A stretch of DNA of 64,000 bases from Flavobacterium foetidum (GTDB lineage: Bacteria > Bacteroidota > Bacteroidia > Flavobacteriales > Flavobacteriaceae). The notes beneath the pieces are model-generated. The model made no database searches and was not told where the DNA came from. It worked only from the letters and a program-made list of their open reading frames with translations. The stretch covers positions 372,001-436,000 of the forward strand of contig NZ_SJTF01000003.1 of assembly GCF_004634245.1 (NCBI RefSeq), given 5' to 3'. Numbering within the stretch: position 1 is the stretch's first letter; each line of letters begins with the position of its first letter. Shown here one piece after another: positions 7,925 to 17,750 of this stretch. The position numbers were made by a program, and so were the translations under genes.

Positions 7925-10900
7925 TTATCTAATCAAAGTCAAACTCATCAAACCAATGACCACATCATTCGCAATGGTTTTCAAAGTCAAACTTTTTAAT
8001 GTTTTATTATTATCTAAAGGCAAATCCAAAATCGTTCCCGCACCGCCTTCAACACCATAATTAGTCAGTCCTTTTATCGGTTTAAAGTCTTTAAAATCTC
8101 TCGAAATTTCTCCCGATTTTAGATAAACTCTTGGTGGTTTTGGAGCATCGGTGGTAAAGGCAAGTCCGTCAATAAAATAATCCTGCTCAATTGGCCACCA
8201 GTTTTCTGGATTTTTAAGTACTAAAACTTCCGAAGTCCCGTCTGTGTAATTTACTGTGATTTCGCCATTTGTCATTCGGCTCTGCATTGGATTTGTAGTT
8301 CCCGCGACCATAAAATAAACATGCGAAGCTTTTCCAGATAACGGAATCGAAACACTTTCTGGATAATTATCCCACATGGAAGTGAAAACAATATTTTTTT
8401 TGTCTGATGCAGAAGGTGTGTTAAATACAATTCCTTCGGGAGAAGTTATTTGGTCTTTATTTTTGGCTTTTTCACGAAGGCCGTTGTCGTCAATTTTTAC
8501 TTCCAAATTGGGATAACACCAATTGCCAATTCCTTGTTTAGGAAGCTGTAATGTTGTTGTTTTAGGTCTTGGTGAAAGATATTCATTGGTAAAAACATCG
8601 GTAACTTTAGCATTAAAATAAGACGAAAGAATTATCGATTCCTGTTTATTGGAAGCCGAAAACGGAATATCCCAATTGATTATTTCCATATTTTGAATGG
8701 ATGAATTGCCGTTCTTAATCTCAAATCTGTTAGTTCCCGGCATTAAATCCTGAATTGGAATTTGAACTGTTTTCTTTTCTAATACATTAAAATTAATTGG
8801 CTGACTGGCTTTTTCATTCGTATTCAAAACCAAAGAACCTACAATCTTTTTTACAGTATTGTTTTTAATGGAAATTTCTAAAGTATTTCCTTCTGTAAGT
8901 TTGGCTGTAGATTCTAATTTTGGTTTAAAATTAACTTCAACAGGATGCCACCAAGACATTTCGCCTTGTTTCAGTTTTATAAAAAACACGCTGTTTCCTT
9001 CCCCATTAACCTTGCCATGAAGCTCATTTTGAGTTTTCGAAATAGTACTCAAAACCGACTGCGGGTCGTAAACCGAAAGAATTTCGGCTTTAAAAGTCAT
9101 CATATGCAAATCTTGTCCGCTGGTATAAAATGGTGTCTGCTTTTTTGTTTCTAATGGAAAACCTTTCCAATTCACAACCACATCATAAACAGCACTATAC
9201 GGCAATTCAATACAAATTTTCGGCTTTCCGATGCTTTCTGAAATTGCTTTGTAGGAAGCAATTTTGCCATTTATCATGATACTTTGGATTTTATCATAGG
9301 GCGCATCCAAAAGCAACTTTAAACTCATTTTGGACGCAAAACGATTTTCGATTTTGTAACTGTCTTTTTTATTCTCCCTCTTAAAAGAAAATGAAATATC
9401 TGGAATTTCAATTGAAGCTTGATTCCACTGAGAAGGAAAACCAGGAGAAATAGTCAAAGTTCCTGCTAAAGCGTCAGGCTGAATTCCGTAAAGTCCTTCA
9501 ACCAAAGTCCTTGAAGCCATTCCGATTGGGTCGGCAAAATCACGATACAACTCGCCACGCATCGCATCTTGGTACAAAAGCTGTTCGAAAGCGCCTGGCG
9601 AAGCTCCGAGATACATACTTTCTATCAAAGCACTTTCCCATAAATGATACGCTTTTTCAGCTTGTCCTCCCTGCCAGAAAGCCAAAGCGGTGTGCAATTG
9701 TTCCGCTAATGCCACATTATTGACCGACCACGTATAAGGTTGCCAATTGGTCGTACTGATAGTGAATAAGTCAGTCCTATCTAATCCTTCTGCTTGAATA
9801 GGTATGCGAGGAATCTGTTTATCTACATAATTTAACATCTGAAAACTCTCAAAAGGTGTAGCCATTTCTGAATCAATCGTGTGGTAAATGCTCCAGATTC
9901 CAGGAGTTTCATGCAATAATCTATTTCCTAAAGCGTCTTTATATTCTGCAAAAATTCCTTTTTTAGGAAGCCATAAAATCTGATTCGAAGCTTTTAAAAT
10001 TTTATCAGCTTCTTTTGAAAACGGAAGCGCATCAACCTTTAATTCTTGAGCGACAGCGGCAATGGTTTTATTAGCATAATAATTATAAGCCGAAGAATGA
10101 ATTACGCCACCTCCACTATATTGAAGCGCATCGCTCGCCCAGATTGAGGCATAGGCATCATAAAGGCCGTCGCCGTCTGCATCGAAATTTCGTTTTTCCC
10201 AGTTAATATGCCTCTGAAGTATAGGCCACATTTCCTTCATAAAATCGGTATCTCCAGTCCATTTAAAATGACGCAACATTTGGTCAATAAAAACGAGATT
10301 CATATCATAATGATGAGCAACAGTATTCTTGTTTGGATTTCTGCTGATGTAGCCGCTGCTGAACATGGATGTTCCCATTTCTTCTTTCTGTCTCGCAAGA
10401 TTTTTTTCAGCATCAAACACAACTGGGCCACTCTCAGGAGTTGTAACTTGTGAGTTGCTATAACTCTTAAAATGAGATTTTGCACGGTCATGCCAACCCA
10501 AAGGGTCAGCCGTGTAAGCACCACGCCACGCATTGAGGTACATTCTCCATGCCACTGCGCCATGCAAGTAAGCTGGACTTTCCCATATTCCGTCAGAAGC
10601 AATTGCAAGGGCTCCACCCAATGTATTGATATAAGGGTCTGGAGTAACCACCTTTACTCTATTGGCTAAAACTGTTGTCTGCTGAACAGCTTCTTCATAA
10701 AGTGATGCAATATTTTTTTGCGTAAGATTCTGTATTTTTTCAGGTGTCAGAAGCCAATAATTTTCGTTTTGAAGGCTGTTTACTTTTCCCGTAACAACCA
10801 TAAGCGATTGCGACTCAGAACTGAGCAATTCTAAAGGCGAATTCTGTTTTTCAGCATTAGCTAAACGAACTGTGGAATCCGGAAAATATCCTCTTAAACT

Positions 10901-11542
10901 CTTGTTGTTTCCCGTTTTTTCCTTGTTGCTTTCTGAACCATATTCCAGCAAAAAAGACTGTTTTTGTAAAGTATATTTATTGTTCACGCAATATTCGGGT
11001 TTCAGATAAAAAACCGATTCAGGGTCGGCTCCGATATCTCCGTCACGACTGAATTTTTTCCCTGTCGCGCCACCGTAAACCCAGACGAGACTGCAATCTT
11101 TTGGCACATTGACACCTGATACTTTCAAAATAAAACCCTCTTTATCTCGTAAAGCCACGGCATCAATCGACAGTTTTCCAGTTCCTAAAAGAGCATCTTG
11201 AATTTCATAATGCATGGTTCCTAAAACATAACTGGTTTGAATTTTTGATGATTCAGTAATCCATCTGCTGTCTTTTCCGCTTATTAAACCTAATTTAAGA
11301 TTGCCGCCCATTCCTGGCATGTACAGCGCAAATTCTGGCAAATCTCCCGCTTCTGCTCTAAATGCGGTATTGGAACCATAAAGTGCTCTATTAAATTTTC
11401 TAGTGCCGTTTTTTAATACAAAACTATTTCCTTCAGGTGCATAATGAATCTTGCGCACCGTTTTCTCCTGTCCGATTATTATTAAGGAATGGAAGAAAAA
11501 AATGGCAGAAAATACAGCAATACGGCATGTTTTAGCTTTCAT
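7925..11542 (-). CDS. DUF4450 domain protein, large putative glycosidase
   Basis: This 1205-residue secreted protein has a signal peptide near residues 1-25. Residues ~28-210 match the DUF4450 type (KIHYAPEGNSFVLKNGTRKF, LPEFALYMPGMGGNLKLGL). From ~300 to ~720 lies a helical toroid with TGDTDFMKEMWP and DADGDGLYDAYASIWASDA (D456 region), as in GH78/GH95-like inverting hydrolases. The remaining ~450 residues are beta-rich, sandwich-like domains. Such proteins occur in pectin PULs, but no activity can be assigned from sequence. It is the first gene of the minus operon reaching to 365. An operator-like repeat lies 114 bp upstream (11656-11673), though no matching -7 box is seen. Confidence 0.75.
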   Translation of the reverse strand: MKAKTCRIAVFSAIFFFHSLIIIGQEKTVRKIHYAPEGNSFVLKNGTRKFNRALYGSNTAFRAEAGDLPEFALYMPGMGGNLKLGLISGKDSRWITESSKIQTSYVLGTMHYEIQDALLGTGKLSIDAVALRDKEGFILKVSGVNVPKDCSLVWVYGGATGKKFSRDGDIGADPESVFYLKPEYCVNNKYTLQKQSFLLEYGSESNKEKTGNNKSLRGYFPDSTVRLANAEKQNSPLELLSSESQSLMVVTGKVNSLQNENYWLLTPEKIQNLTQKNIASLYEEAVQQTTVLANRVKVVTPDPYINTLGGALAIASDGIWESPAYLHGAVAWRMYLNAWRGAYTADPLGWHDRAKSHFKSYSNSQVTTPESGPVVFDAEKNLARQKEEMGTSMFSSGYISRNPNKNTVAHHYDMNLVFIDQMLRHFKWTGDTDFMKEMWPILQRHINWEKRNFDADGDGLYDAYASIWASDALQYSGGGVIHSSAYNYYANKTIAAVAQELKVDALPFSKEADKILKASNQILWLPKKGIFAEYKDALGNRLLHETPGIWSIYHTIDSEMATPFESFQMLNYVDKQIPRIPIQAEGLDRTDLFTISTTNWQPYTWSVNNVALAEQLHTALAFWQGGQAEKAYHLWESALIESMYLGASPGAFEQLLYQDAMRGELYRDFADPIGMASRTLVEGLYGIQPDALAGTLTISPGFPSQWNQASIEIPDISFSFKRENKKDSYKIENRFASKMSLKLLLDAPYDKIQSIMINGKIASYKAISESIGKPKICIELPYSAVYDVVVNWKGFPLETKKQTPFYTSGQDLHMMTFKAEILSVYDPQSVLSTISKTQNELHGKVNGEGNSVFFIKLKQGEMSWWHPVEVNFKPKLESTAKLTEGNTLEISIKNNTVKKIVGSLVLNTNEKASQPINFNVLEKKTVQIPIQDLMPGTNRFEIKNGNSSIQNMEIINWDIPFSASNKQESIILSSYFNAKVTDVFTNEYLSPRPKTTTLQLPKQGIGNWCYPNLEVKIDDNGLREKAKNKDQITSPEGIVFNTPSASDKKNIVFTSMWDNYPESVSIPLSGKASHVYFMVAGTTNPMQSRMTNGEITVNYTDGTSEVLVLKNPENWWPIEQDYFIDGLAFTTDAPKPPRVYLKSGEISRDFKDFKPIKGLTNYGVEGGAGTILDLPLDNNKTLKSLTLKTIANDVVIGLMSLTLIR

Positions 11543-11655
11543 AGAATGGCGAAAAAAGTTATATTTTTAAAATAAACACATAACGAAAATATTTATTGAT
11601 TTTTTTATCAATTCAATATTATATTGATGCAATTTCTTTGTTTTTTATATACATC

Positions 11656-11673
11656 GTATCCTGTACATACCTG
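11656..11673 (-). promoter_or_regulatory. Putative PUL operator upstream of the DUF4450 operon
   Basis: On the minus strand the site reads CAGGTATG-TA-CAGGATAC, the 10-bp-period direct repeat shared by six PUL transcription units. The inner half-site is perfect. Unlike the other five, the sequence 19 bp downstream (GAAATTGC) is a poor -7 box, and the distance to the start codon is longer (114 bp). The true promoter may be elsewhere in the AT-rich leader. Confidence 0.55.
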
Positions 11674-11713
11674 ACTTATGCAATAAATCCTTACTTTTTT
11701 CATCATTTTTTAA

Positions 11714-11758
11714 CATCATAGTACAGGATACTATTAAAAACAAGAACAATTAGATTTG
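11714..11758 (+). promoter_or_regulatory. Operator and -7 box for the acetylesterase-GH2 operon
   Basis: A half-site CAGGATAC (11724-11731) is preceded by a degenerate one, CATCATAG (11714-11721). A perfect -7 box TAGATTTG (11751-11758) follows after exactly 19 bp. This geometry is identical to the promoters at 29606, 35123, 40234 and 40516. The predicted leader to the TTG start at 11788 is short, about 29 nt past the box. Confidence 0.7.
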
Positions 11759-11787
11759 AAAATGAAATAAATTAAAATCTTAAAAAT

Positions 11788-13146
11788 TTGACTAAAATTT
11801 TCACATATTCGTATTTATTCTTGTTTTCTATTTTGATGTCGTTTCCTGTGTTTGCGAGCAGCTCTGCTAAAAATAGCTACACGGCCAAAACCGTTTTGGA
11901 AGACAGTATAAAAAAGCCATGGCTTTTTCAGTTTGGCAGCGATTTAAAAATCAAAAAAGGAATTGCGGTAACAAAATCTTTAAAATACCAATCTGATTTA
12001 GGATATGGATTTGATTTTAATACCGAGTCCAACCTAAAATTAAACTCCAATTCTTTTTCTATTGAAAAACCTGTCTACTTTTCTGTAAAACTTCCTGAAG
12101 GGAATTATCAAGTTGAAGTAGTTTTAGGAAATCCTCAAAAAGACCTTAAAACAACCATAAAAGCAGAATCTCGTCGATTAATGGTTAATGAGTTTGTTGT
12201 TGCAAAAGGAAAATCAGCATTACAGATTTTTAATGTAAATGTTAGAAATCCTAAAATTGATGACAATCTGAGTGTTACTCTTAAAGACCGCGAAAAAGAC
12301 ATCTTAGATTGGGATGATAAACTGACACTGGAATTTTTAGGCGAAACAGCCGTTCAAAGTATCAAAATCACAAAAAAAGACAATTTAACGGTTCTCTATC
12401 TAGCCGGAGATTCTACAGTTACCGACCAAGATGTAGAGCCTTGGGCATCTTGGGGACAATTTATTACGAACTATTTTAATGAAAATGTTGTTGTGGCAAA
12501 TTATGCGTATTCGGGTTCTTCTTTGAGTTCTTTTAAAGCCAGTAACCGCTTGAAAAAAATACTTTCCCAAATCAAAAAAGGAGATTATCTTTTTGTGGAA
12601 TTTGGTCATAATGATGAAAAAATCAAAGGGGCCGGCAACGGCCCATGGGAATCGTATTCCAATTTACTGACTGAATTTGCTCAGGTTGCTAAAGATAAAG
12701 GAGCAATTCCGATTTTAGTTACTCCAACACAGCGCCGTTTTTTTAATGAAAATGGTACATTAAAAGATACACATGGCGATTTTCCTCCAGCTATGCGCAC
12801 CGTAGCTCAAAAAAACAATACAGCTCTTATTGATATTACAAAAATGACAACCGAGCTTTACGAAACCTGGGGCGACGAAGTATCCAGAAAAGCTTTTGTG
12901 CAATATCCTGCCAACACCTTTCCTGGTCAGGAAAAAGCACTAGATGACAACACACATTTTAATAGTTTTGGAGCCAACGAAATTGCACTTTGTGTAATTA
13001 GAGGAATTCGTCAGCTTGACGTTCCTTTGAAAAAACAAATCAAAAAAGATATTCCGGAATATAATCCGAACAAACCTAACTATATTTCAAGCTGGACACT
13101 GCCAATGAGTGCCCGTTTTGAAATTTCTAAACCAGATGGAAACTAA
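11788..13146 (+). CDS. Rhamnogalacturonan acetylesterase (SGNH/CE12) with N-terminal beta domain
   Basis: The 452-residue protein deacetylates RG-I galacturonate, judging from its family. Residues ~40-195 form a galactose-binding-like beta-sandwich (KPWLFQFGSD...GNYQVEVVLG). The SGNH hydrolase domain starts near 203 with LAGDSTVTDQ (nucleophile S209), then GSSLSSF, EFGHND (N275) and DDNTHFNSFG (D387, H390). I take the TTG at 11788 as start: it gives an intact signal peptide (MTKIFTYSYLFLFSILMSFPVFAS). The first in-frame ATG would leave only nine residues before the cleavage site. The promoter box at 11751-11758 agrees with this start. First gene of the plus operon, 17 bp before the GH2 gene. 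Confidence 0.88.
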   Translation: MTKIFTYSYLFLFSILMSFPVFASSSAKNSYTAKTVLEDSIKKPWLFQFGSDLKIKKGIAVTKSLKYQSDLGYGFDFNTESNLKLNSNSFSIEKPVYFSVKLPEGNYQVEVVLGNPQKDLKTTIKAESRRLMVNEFVVAKGKSALQIFNVNVRNPKIDDNLSVTLKDREKDILDWDDKLTLEFLGETAVQSIKITKKDNLTVLYLAGDSTVTDQDVEPWASWGQFITNYFNENVVVANYAYSGSSLSSFKASNRLKKILSQIKKGDYLFVEFGHNDEKIKGAGNGPWESYSNLLTEFAQVAKDKGAIPILVTPTQRRFFNENGTLKDTHGDFPPAMRTVAQKNNTALIDITKMTTELYETWGDEVSRKAFVQYPANTFPGQEKALDDNTHFNSFGANEIALCVIRGIRQLDVPLKKQIKKDIPEYNPNKPNYISSWTLPMSARFEISKPDGN

Positions 13147-13163
13147 CCCAAGAACCCACTTTT

Positions 13164-16031
13164 ATGCAACTAAAAAAACTTAAAATTCAGTTTATTACGG
13201 CACTGGCTATTTTTATTTCACTAAACGGTACAGCGCAGCAGACTGACAAAATTTATCTTTCGGGAAAAGATTTTGAACATCCTGTACAATGGGATTTTTA
13301 CTGCACCGACGGTAATAACAGTAAAAAATGGTCAAAAATAAATGTCCCTTCTCAATGGGAATTGGAAGGTTTTGGAGAATATACCTACGGACGCTGGTAT
13401 AAAGAACTAAACCAAAAAGAACCAAGCAAAGAAGAGGGTTTGTATAAATATGAATTTGAAGTTCCAGCGTCTTACAAGGACAAGGAAATGAAGATTGTTT
13501 TTGGCGGTGCCATGACGGACACTGAGGTAAAAGTAAACGGAAAACTGGCAGGCGCTATTCATCAAGGCGGTTTTTATGAGTTTAAATATGATATCTCGTC
13601 GTTATTGACCTATGGTGCCAAAAACACTTTGGAAGTTCATGTCTGGAAACACTCTGCCAATAAATCGGTTAATGCAGCTGAAAGAAGAGCCGACTGGTGG
13701 TTGTTTGGAGGCATTTATCGTCCGGTTTGGCTGGAAGTTTCTCCAAAAACCAATATCCAGCATATAGCTGTAAATCCGAAAATGGATGGTAGCATCACAG
13801 TTGATTTGGACTTAAAAAACATTGCGAAAAACAGTACTTTAGAAGCATCTTTAAAAGGTTTAAATGGAGAAAATCTGGAAACTTTTTCTTTTCCGCTTAA
13901 AGCGAAAACTACTAAAGAAACTATAGCAGCACAATGGAAAAACATTAAACCTTGGAATCCGGAAAACCCAAATTTATACGAATTACAATTGGTTTTAAAA
14001 CAAAACGGAAATGTAATTCATGAATACAGCAAAAAAATTGGTTTCAGGACTCTAGAGTTTAAAAAACAGGACGGGATTTATGTAAACGGAACTAAAATTG
14101 TCATGAAGGGAATTAACCGTCATTCGTTTTGGCCTGAAGGAGGACGAAGCACCAGCAAACGCATCAGTGAACTGGACGGAAAACTAATCAAAGATATGAA
14201 TATGAATGCTGTCCGCGGGCATTATCCTCCGGACGAACACTTTTTAGAGGTTTGTGATTCTCTTGGGATTTTCGTTTTGAATGAATTGGCAGGCTGGCAA
14301 AACTCATACGATACTGAAACGGGAACAAAACTGGTGGGCGAAATGGTAACACGTGACGTCAATCATCCATCTGTAATTATCTGGGACAATGGAAATGAAG
14401 GCGGCTGGAATTATGAAGTTGATAAAGTTTTTGCTGAAAAAGACCCGCAGAAACGAATTGTGATTCATCCATGGGCTGATTTTAATGGCTGGGATACGCA
14501 TCATTATCCAACTTACTTAACCGGAATGCATCGTTTTAATGCGGGCGAGAATGTGTTTTTTCCAACCGAATTCATGCACGGAACTTATGATAACGGACAT
14601 GGAGCCGCATTGGAGGATTTCTGGAACCGCTACAAAGAAAGTCCGCTTTTTGCTGGAGGCTTTATGTGGGCAATGCTCGACGAAGCCGTAAAACGTTCTG
14701 ACTGGACCGGAGATGTAAAATTTGATTCGAAAGGTTCTTTAGCCGCCGATGGAATTTTAGGGCCTCATCGCGAAAAAGAAGGTAGTTATTATACTGTAAA
14801 GGAAGTTTGGGCACCAATACAGTTTCAACCAAAACAAGTAACTCCAGATTTTGACGGTTCTTTTCTGATTACGAATGATTATTTATTTAGTAATCTGAAC
14901 TCTTGCAGAATGGAATTTAAAGTCCTAAAATCTGATGCAGACGTTTTGTACAGCAATAAAAATGCACAAACAATAAGTTCTGGTAAAATTCAAATTCCAG
15001 ATATAAATCCGGGAGAAACACGTAAAATTCAGTTTGCCGTTCCAAACAATTTTGCAGAAGGAGATGTACTTTCCATTACCGCTTATGACCAGTTTAATAA
15101 AGAAATTTATACTTGGACATGGCCGATTCATAAAGCGCTTTTTTACGCCAATAAGTTTTTAGCCGTTCAAAATACAAAAGCAAAAGCGTCGGCAATTAAA
15201 ACTGCAACCGAAGTTATTTTAAAAGGAAATGATGTTAACGTCGTTCTCAATGCTGCTAATGGAGAAATTACTTCTGTTAAAAACGGAATTGCAACTATTC
15301 CATTAACAAATGGCCCGCGTCCTATCGGGATGAAAACGAAACTAAAAGACATTCAAGTTTCACAAGAAGGAGATAAAGCAGTTTGTCTGGTTTCCTATGT
15401 TGGTGGAATTTCAACTATAAAATGGACTATGGAAGCTGACGGAAGATTTAAAATGGAAATGATTGTACTGAAAAACGAAAAAGCACCAAGCGGTTTTGAT
15501 GGTTTTGACGGAGCATTTTTTGAAGATAAAATCAATTCTTTCGGAATTACTTTCAGTTTTCCTGAAAAGGATGTTACGGGAATGAAATGGTTTGGAAGAG
15601 GGCCATATCGTGTTTGGAAAAATAGAATAAAAGGCACAACCTACGGAATTTGGGAGAAAGATTATAATACTACGATAACAGGAGAAAGTTTTGAAAATTT
15701 GGTGTATCCTGAATTTAAAGGGTATCATGCTAATGTCATTGGAGCGAATTTAAAAGCTGGAGCTTCTTCTTTTAAAGTTTTCAGCGAATCAGATAATCTA
15801 TTTTTGAGATTATTTACTCCTGATTTACCTAAAAATGGTTTCCCAGGCAGTTATCCACAGCCAGCTTTTCCTGAGGGAGATATTTCGTTTATGTATGAAA
15901 TTCCGGCCATGAGAGATTTTAAACCTCTTGAACAGCAAGGACCTCAAAGTCAGCCAACCAATATCCGCATCAAAAGCGGAGATGACGGGATAAAAATGAA
16001 TCTATGGTTTGATTTTAGAGATAAGATTTAA
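13164..16031 (+). CDS. GH2 glycosidase, beta-galactosidase-like
   Basis: The 955-residue secreted protein has a signal peptide ending around NGTAQQ. The GH2 layout is visible: jelly-roll sugar-binding domain (~30-195), Ig-like domain (~200-300), TIM barrel (~300-560) and C-terminal beta domains. The acid/base is E412 in DNGNEGGW and the nucleophile is probably E469 in FFPTEFMHG. The long C-terminal part (KWFGRGPYRVWKNR) resembles beta-galactosidase small-chain domains. Retaining removal of beta-linked galactose or another sugar from RG-I side chains is the likely job; the exact sugar is uncertain. It sits between two acetylesterase genes in the plus operon. Confidence 0.85.
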   Translation: MQLKKLKIQFITALAIFISLNGTAQQTDKIYLSGKDFEHPVQWDFYCTDGNNSKKWSKINVPSQWELEGFGEYTYGRWYKELNQKEPSKEEGLYKYEFEVPASYKDKEMKIVFGGAMTDTEVKVNGKLAGAIHQGGFYEFKYDISSLLTYGAKNTLEVHVWKHSANKSVNAAERRADWWLFGGIYRPVWLEVSPKTNIQHIAVNPKMDGSITVDLDLKNIAKNSTLEASLKGLNGENLETFSFPLKAKTTKETIAAQWKNIKPWNPENPNLYELQLVLKQNGNVIHEYSKKIGFRTLEFKKQDGIYVNGTKIVMKGINRHSFWPEGGRSTSKRISELDGKLIKDMNMNAVRGHYPPDEHFLEVCDSLGIFVLNELAGWQNSYDTETGTKLVGEMVTRDVNHPSVIIWDNGNEGGWNYEVDKVFAEKDPQKRIVIHPWADFNGWDTHHYPTYLTGMHRFNAGENVFFPTEFMHGTYDNGHGAALEDFWNRYKESPLFAGGFMWAMLDEAVKRSDWTGDVKFDSKGSLAADGILGPHREKEGSYYTVKEVWAPIQFQPKQVTPDFDGSFLITNDYLFSNLNSCRMEFKVLKSDADVLYSNKNAQTISSGKIQIPDINPGETRKIQFAVPNNFAEGDVLSITAYDQFNKEIYTWTWPIHKALFYANKFLAVQNTKAKASAIKTATEVILKGNDVNVVLNAANGEITSVKNGIATIPLTNGPRPIGMKTKLKDIQVSQEGDKAVCLVSYVGGISTIKWTMEADGRFKMEMIVLKNEKAPSGFDGFDGAFFEDKINSFGITFSFPEKDVTGMKWFGRGPYRVWKNRIKGTTYGIWEKDYNTTITGESFENLVYPEFKGYHANVIGANLKAGASSFKVFSESDNLFLRLFTPDLPKNGFPGSYPQPAFPEGDISFMYEIPAMRDFKPLEQQGPQSQPTNIRIKSGDDGIKMNLWFDFRDKI

Positions 16032-16055
16032 TTTCAAGTTTAAGGACTAAATCTT

Positions 16056-16158
16056 TTAACCGCAAAGAACGCAAAGATTTTATCTGCTTATACTGAAAAA
16101 AATAAGTTCGCAAAGCTTTGCGCTCATTGCGTAAAACCTTTGCGAACTTTGCGGTTAA
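16056..16158. repeat. Palindromic element related to that at 7761-7901
   Basis: Outer arms 16056-16076 and 16138-16158 match at 19 of 21 positions and begin TTAACCGCAAAG. A perfect 14-bp palindrome, CGCAAAGCTTTGCG, lies at 16109-16122. The GCAAAG words and the intergenic position inside an operon match the element at 7761, so both belong to one family. Confidence 0.8.
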
Positions 16159-16199
16159 GCAAACAAGCACAACATTATTCATAAATTATAATTCAAAAC

Positions 16200-17708
16200 A
16201 TGAAATTATTTAAAATACTTTCTGTACTACTTTTGGCTGTATTATTTTTCAATTTTACATCAAAACAAGACAATAAACCTACTCTTTTTATGGTTGGAGA
16301 TTCGACTGTGAAAAATGGAAAAGGAGATGGAGCCGGCGGTCTTTGGGGCTGGGGAGATTTTATTGGGCAATATCTGGATACAACAAAAATCAGGATTGAA
16401 AATCATGCTTTGGGAGGCACCAGCAGCCGTACCTTTCAGGATAAAGGACTTTGGACGGCAGTCTTAAATAAACTAAAAAAAGGAGATTATGTACTGATTC
16501 AGTTTGGACATAATGACAATGGCCCCGTAAATGACAGTCTGCGTGCAAGAGGAACCATTAAAGGAATTGGTTCTGAAACCGAAGAAATAGACAATATCTT
16601 GACCAAAAAACATGAAATTGTACATACTTATGGCTGGTATATTCAGAAGGTAGTTCGTGAAGCAAAATCAAAAGGCGCCATTCCGATTATCTGCTCTCCT
16701 ATTCCACGCAATGACTGGCAGGACGGAAAAGTACCACGAAATGATAAATCTTACGGATTATGGGCTAAACAAATTGCGGAAAAGGAAAAGGTAACTTTTA
16801 TCAACCTGAACGAAAAAATGGCTCTCGAAATGGAAAAATTTGGAGAAACAAAAGTTACAGGCACTTATTTCTATAAAAAAGACCACACGCATACTTCGGC
16901 AAAAGGAGCTGTTCTTTCGGCTTCTGTTATTATTGATGAACTGAAAAACAGTAAAAATTCCCTAAAAAAATACATTCTAAACAATCCAAAAATTGTACTT
17001 CCTACCAAGAAAAAAGTCTTTTTGATAGGCGATTCGACTATGGCTAACAATAACAATAATCCTGATGCTGTGGGTTGGGGAGTTCCGTTTCCTCAATATT
17101 GCGATACAACCAGAATTAAAGTAATCAATAAAGCACGTGGTGGCAGAAGCACCAGAACTTTTGACTATGAAGGTTTATGGACTGAAGTTAAAAACCAGCT
17201 GGAACCTGGAAATTTTATTCTGATTCAATTTGGACATAATGATGCCGGCGATATTGATAAAGAAAAATTCAGAGGTTCTTTGAAAGGAAACGGCGAAGAA
17301 ACACAGGAAGTTACTCGTCCGGACGGAACTAAAGAAATTGTTCATACTTTTGGCTGGTATATGGAGAAATTCATTCGCGAAGCCAAAGAAAAAGGCGCAA
17401 TTCCAATCGTTCTTAGCCAGACGCCTCGAAATGAATGGCCAAATGATAAAGTACAACGAAGAACTGATACTTATGGCAATTGGTCTAAAATTGCTGCAGA
17501 AAAACAAAATGTTCTCTACATTGATTTGAATGAAATTGTGGCGCAAAAATATGAGTTACTCGGAAAAGAAAAGGTAAAAGCTTTTTTCCCAAAAGACCAT
17601 ACGCATACTGGTTTGGAAGGCGCACAAATGAACGCGCTTACTGTGGCTGAAAGCATTCAAAAACTAAAAAACTGCAATTTGAGGGATTATATTGAAATCC
17701 CGAAATAA
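16200..17708 (+). CDS. Tandem two-domain rhamnogalacturonan acetylesterase (CE12-CE12)
   Basis: One 502-residue secreted polypeptide carries two complete SGNH/CE12 esterase domains. Domain 1 (~28-250) has MVGDSTVKNG (S35), GGTSSRTF, QFGHNDNGP and KDHTHTSAKGA (D228, H231). Domain 2 (~271-495) has LIGDSTMANN (S279), GGRSTRTF, QFGHNDAGD and KDHTHTGLEGA (D466, H469). Both triads are intact. Related single-domain enzymes (YesT and YesY of B. subtilis) remove acetyl groups from RG-I galacturonate. The domains are clearly similar but not identical, so this is an old internal duplication; they may differ in acetyl position. Last gene of the plus operon, facing the GH115 gene. Confidence 0.9.
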   Translation: MKLFKILSVLLLAVLFFNFTSKQDNKPTLFMVGDSTVKNGKGDGAGGLWGWGDFIGQYLDTTKIRIENHALGGTSSRTFQDKGLWTAVLNKLKKGDYVLIQFGHNDNGPVNDSLRARGTIKGIGSETEEIDNILTKKHEIVHTYGWYIQKVVREAKSKGAIPIICSPIPRNDWQDGKVPRNDKSYGLWAKQIAEKEKVTFINLNEKMALEMEKFGETKVTGTYFYKKDHTHTSAKGAVLSASVIIDELKNSKNSLKKYILNNPKIVLPTKKKVFLIGDSTMANNNNNPDAVGWGVPFPQYCDTTRIKVINKARGGRSTRTFDYEGLWTEVKNQLEPGNFILIQFGHNDAGDIDKEKFRGSLKGNGEETQEVTRPDGTKEIVHTFGWYMEKFIREAKEKGAIPIVLSQTPRNEWPNDKVQRRTDTYGNWSKIAAEKQNVLYIDLNEIVAQKYELLGKEKVKAFFPKDHTHTGLEGAQMNALTVAESIQKLKNCNLRDYIEIPK

Positions 17709-17750
17709 AGCAGGCAGTAACTCGAAGTTCTTAAGGTTGGAAACTTGTTT

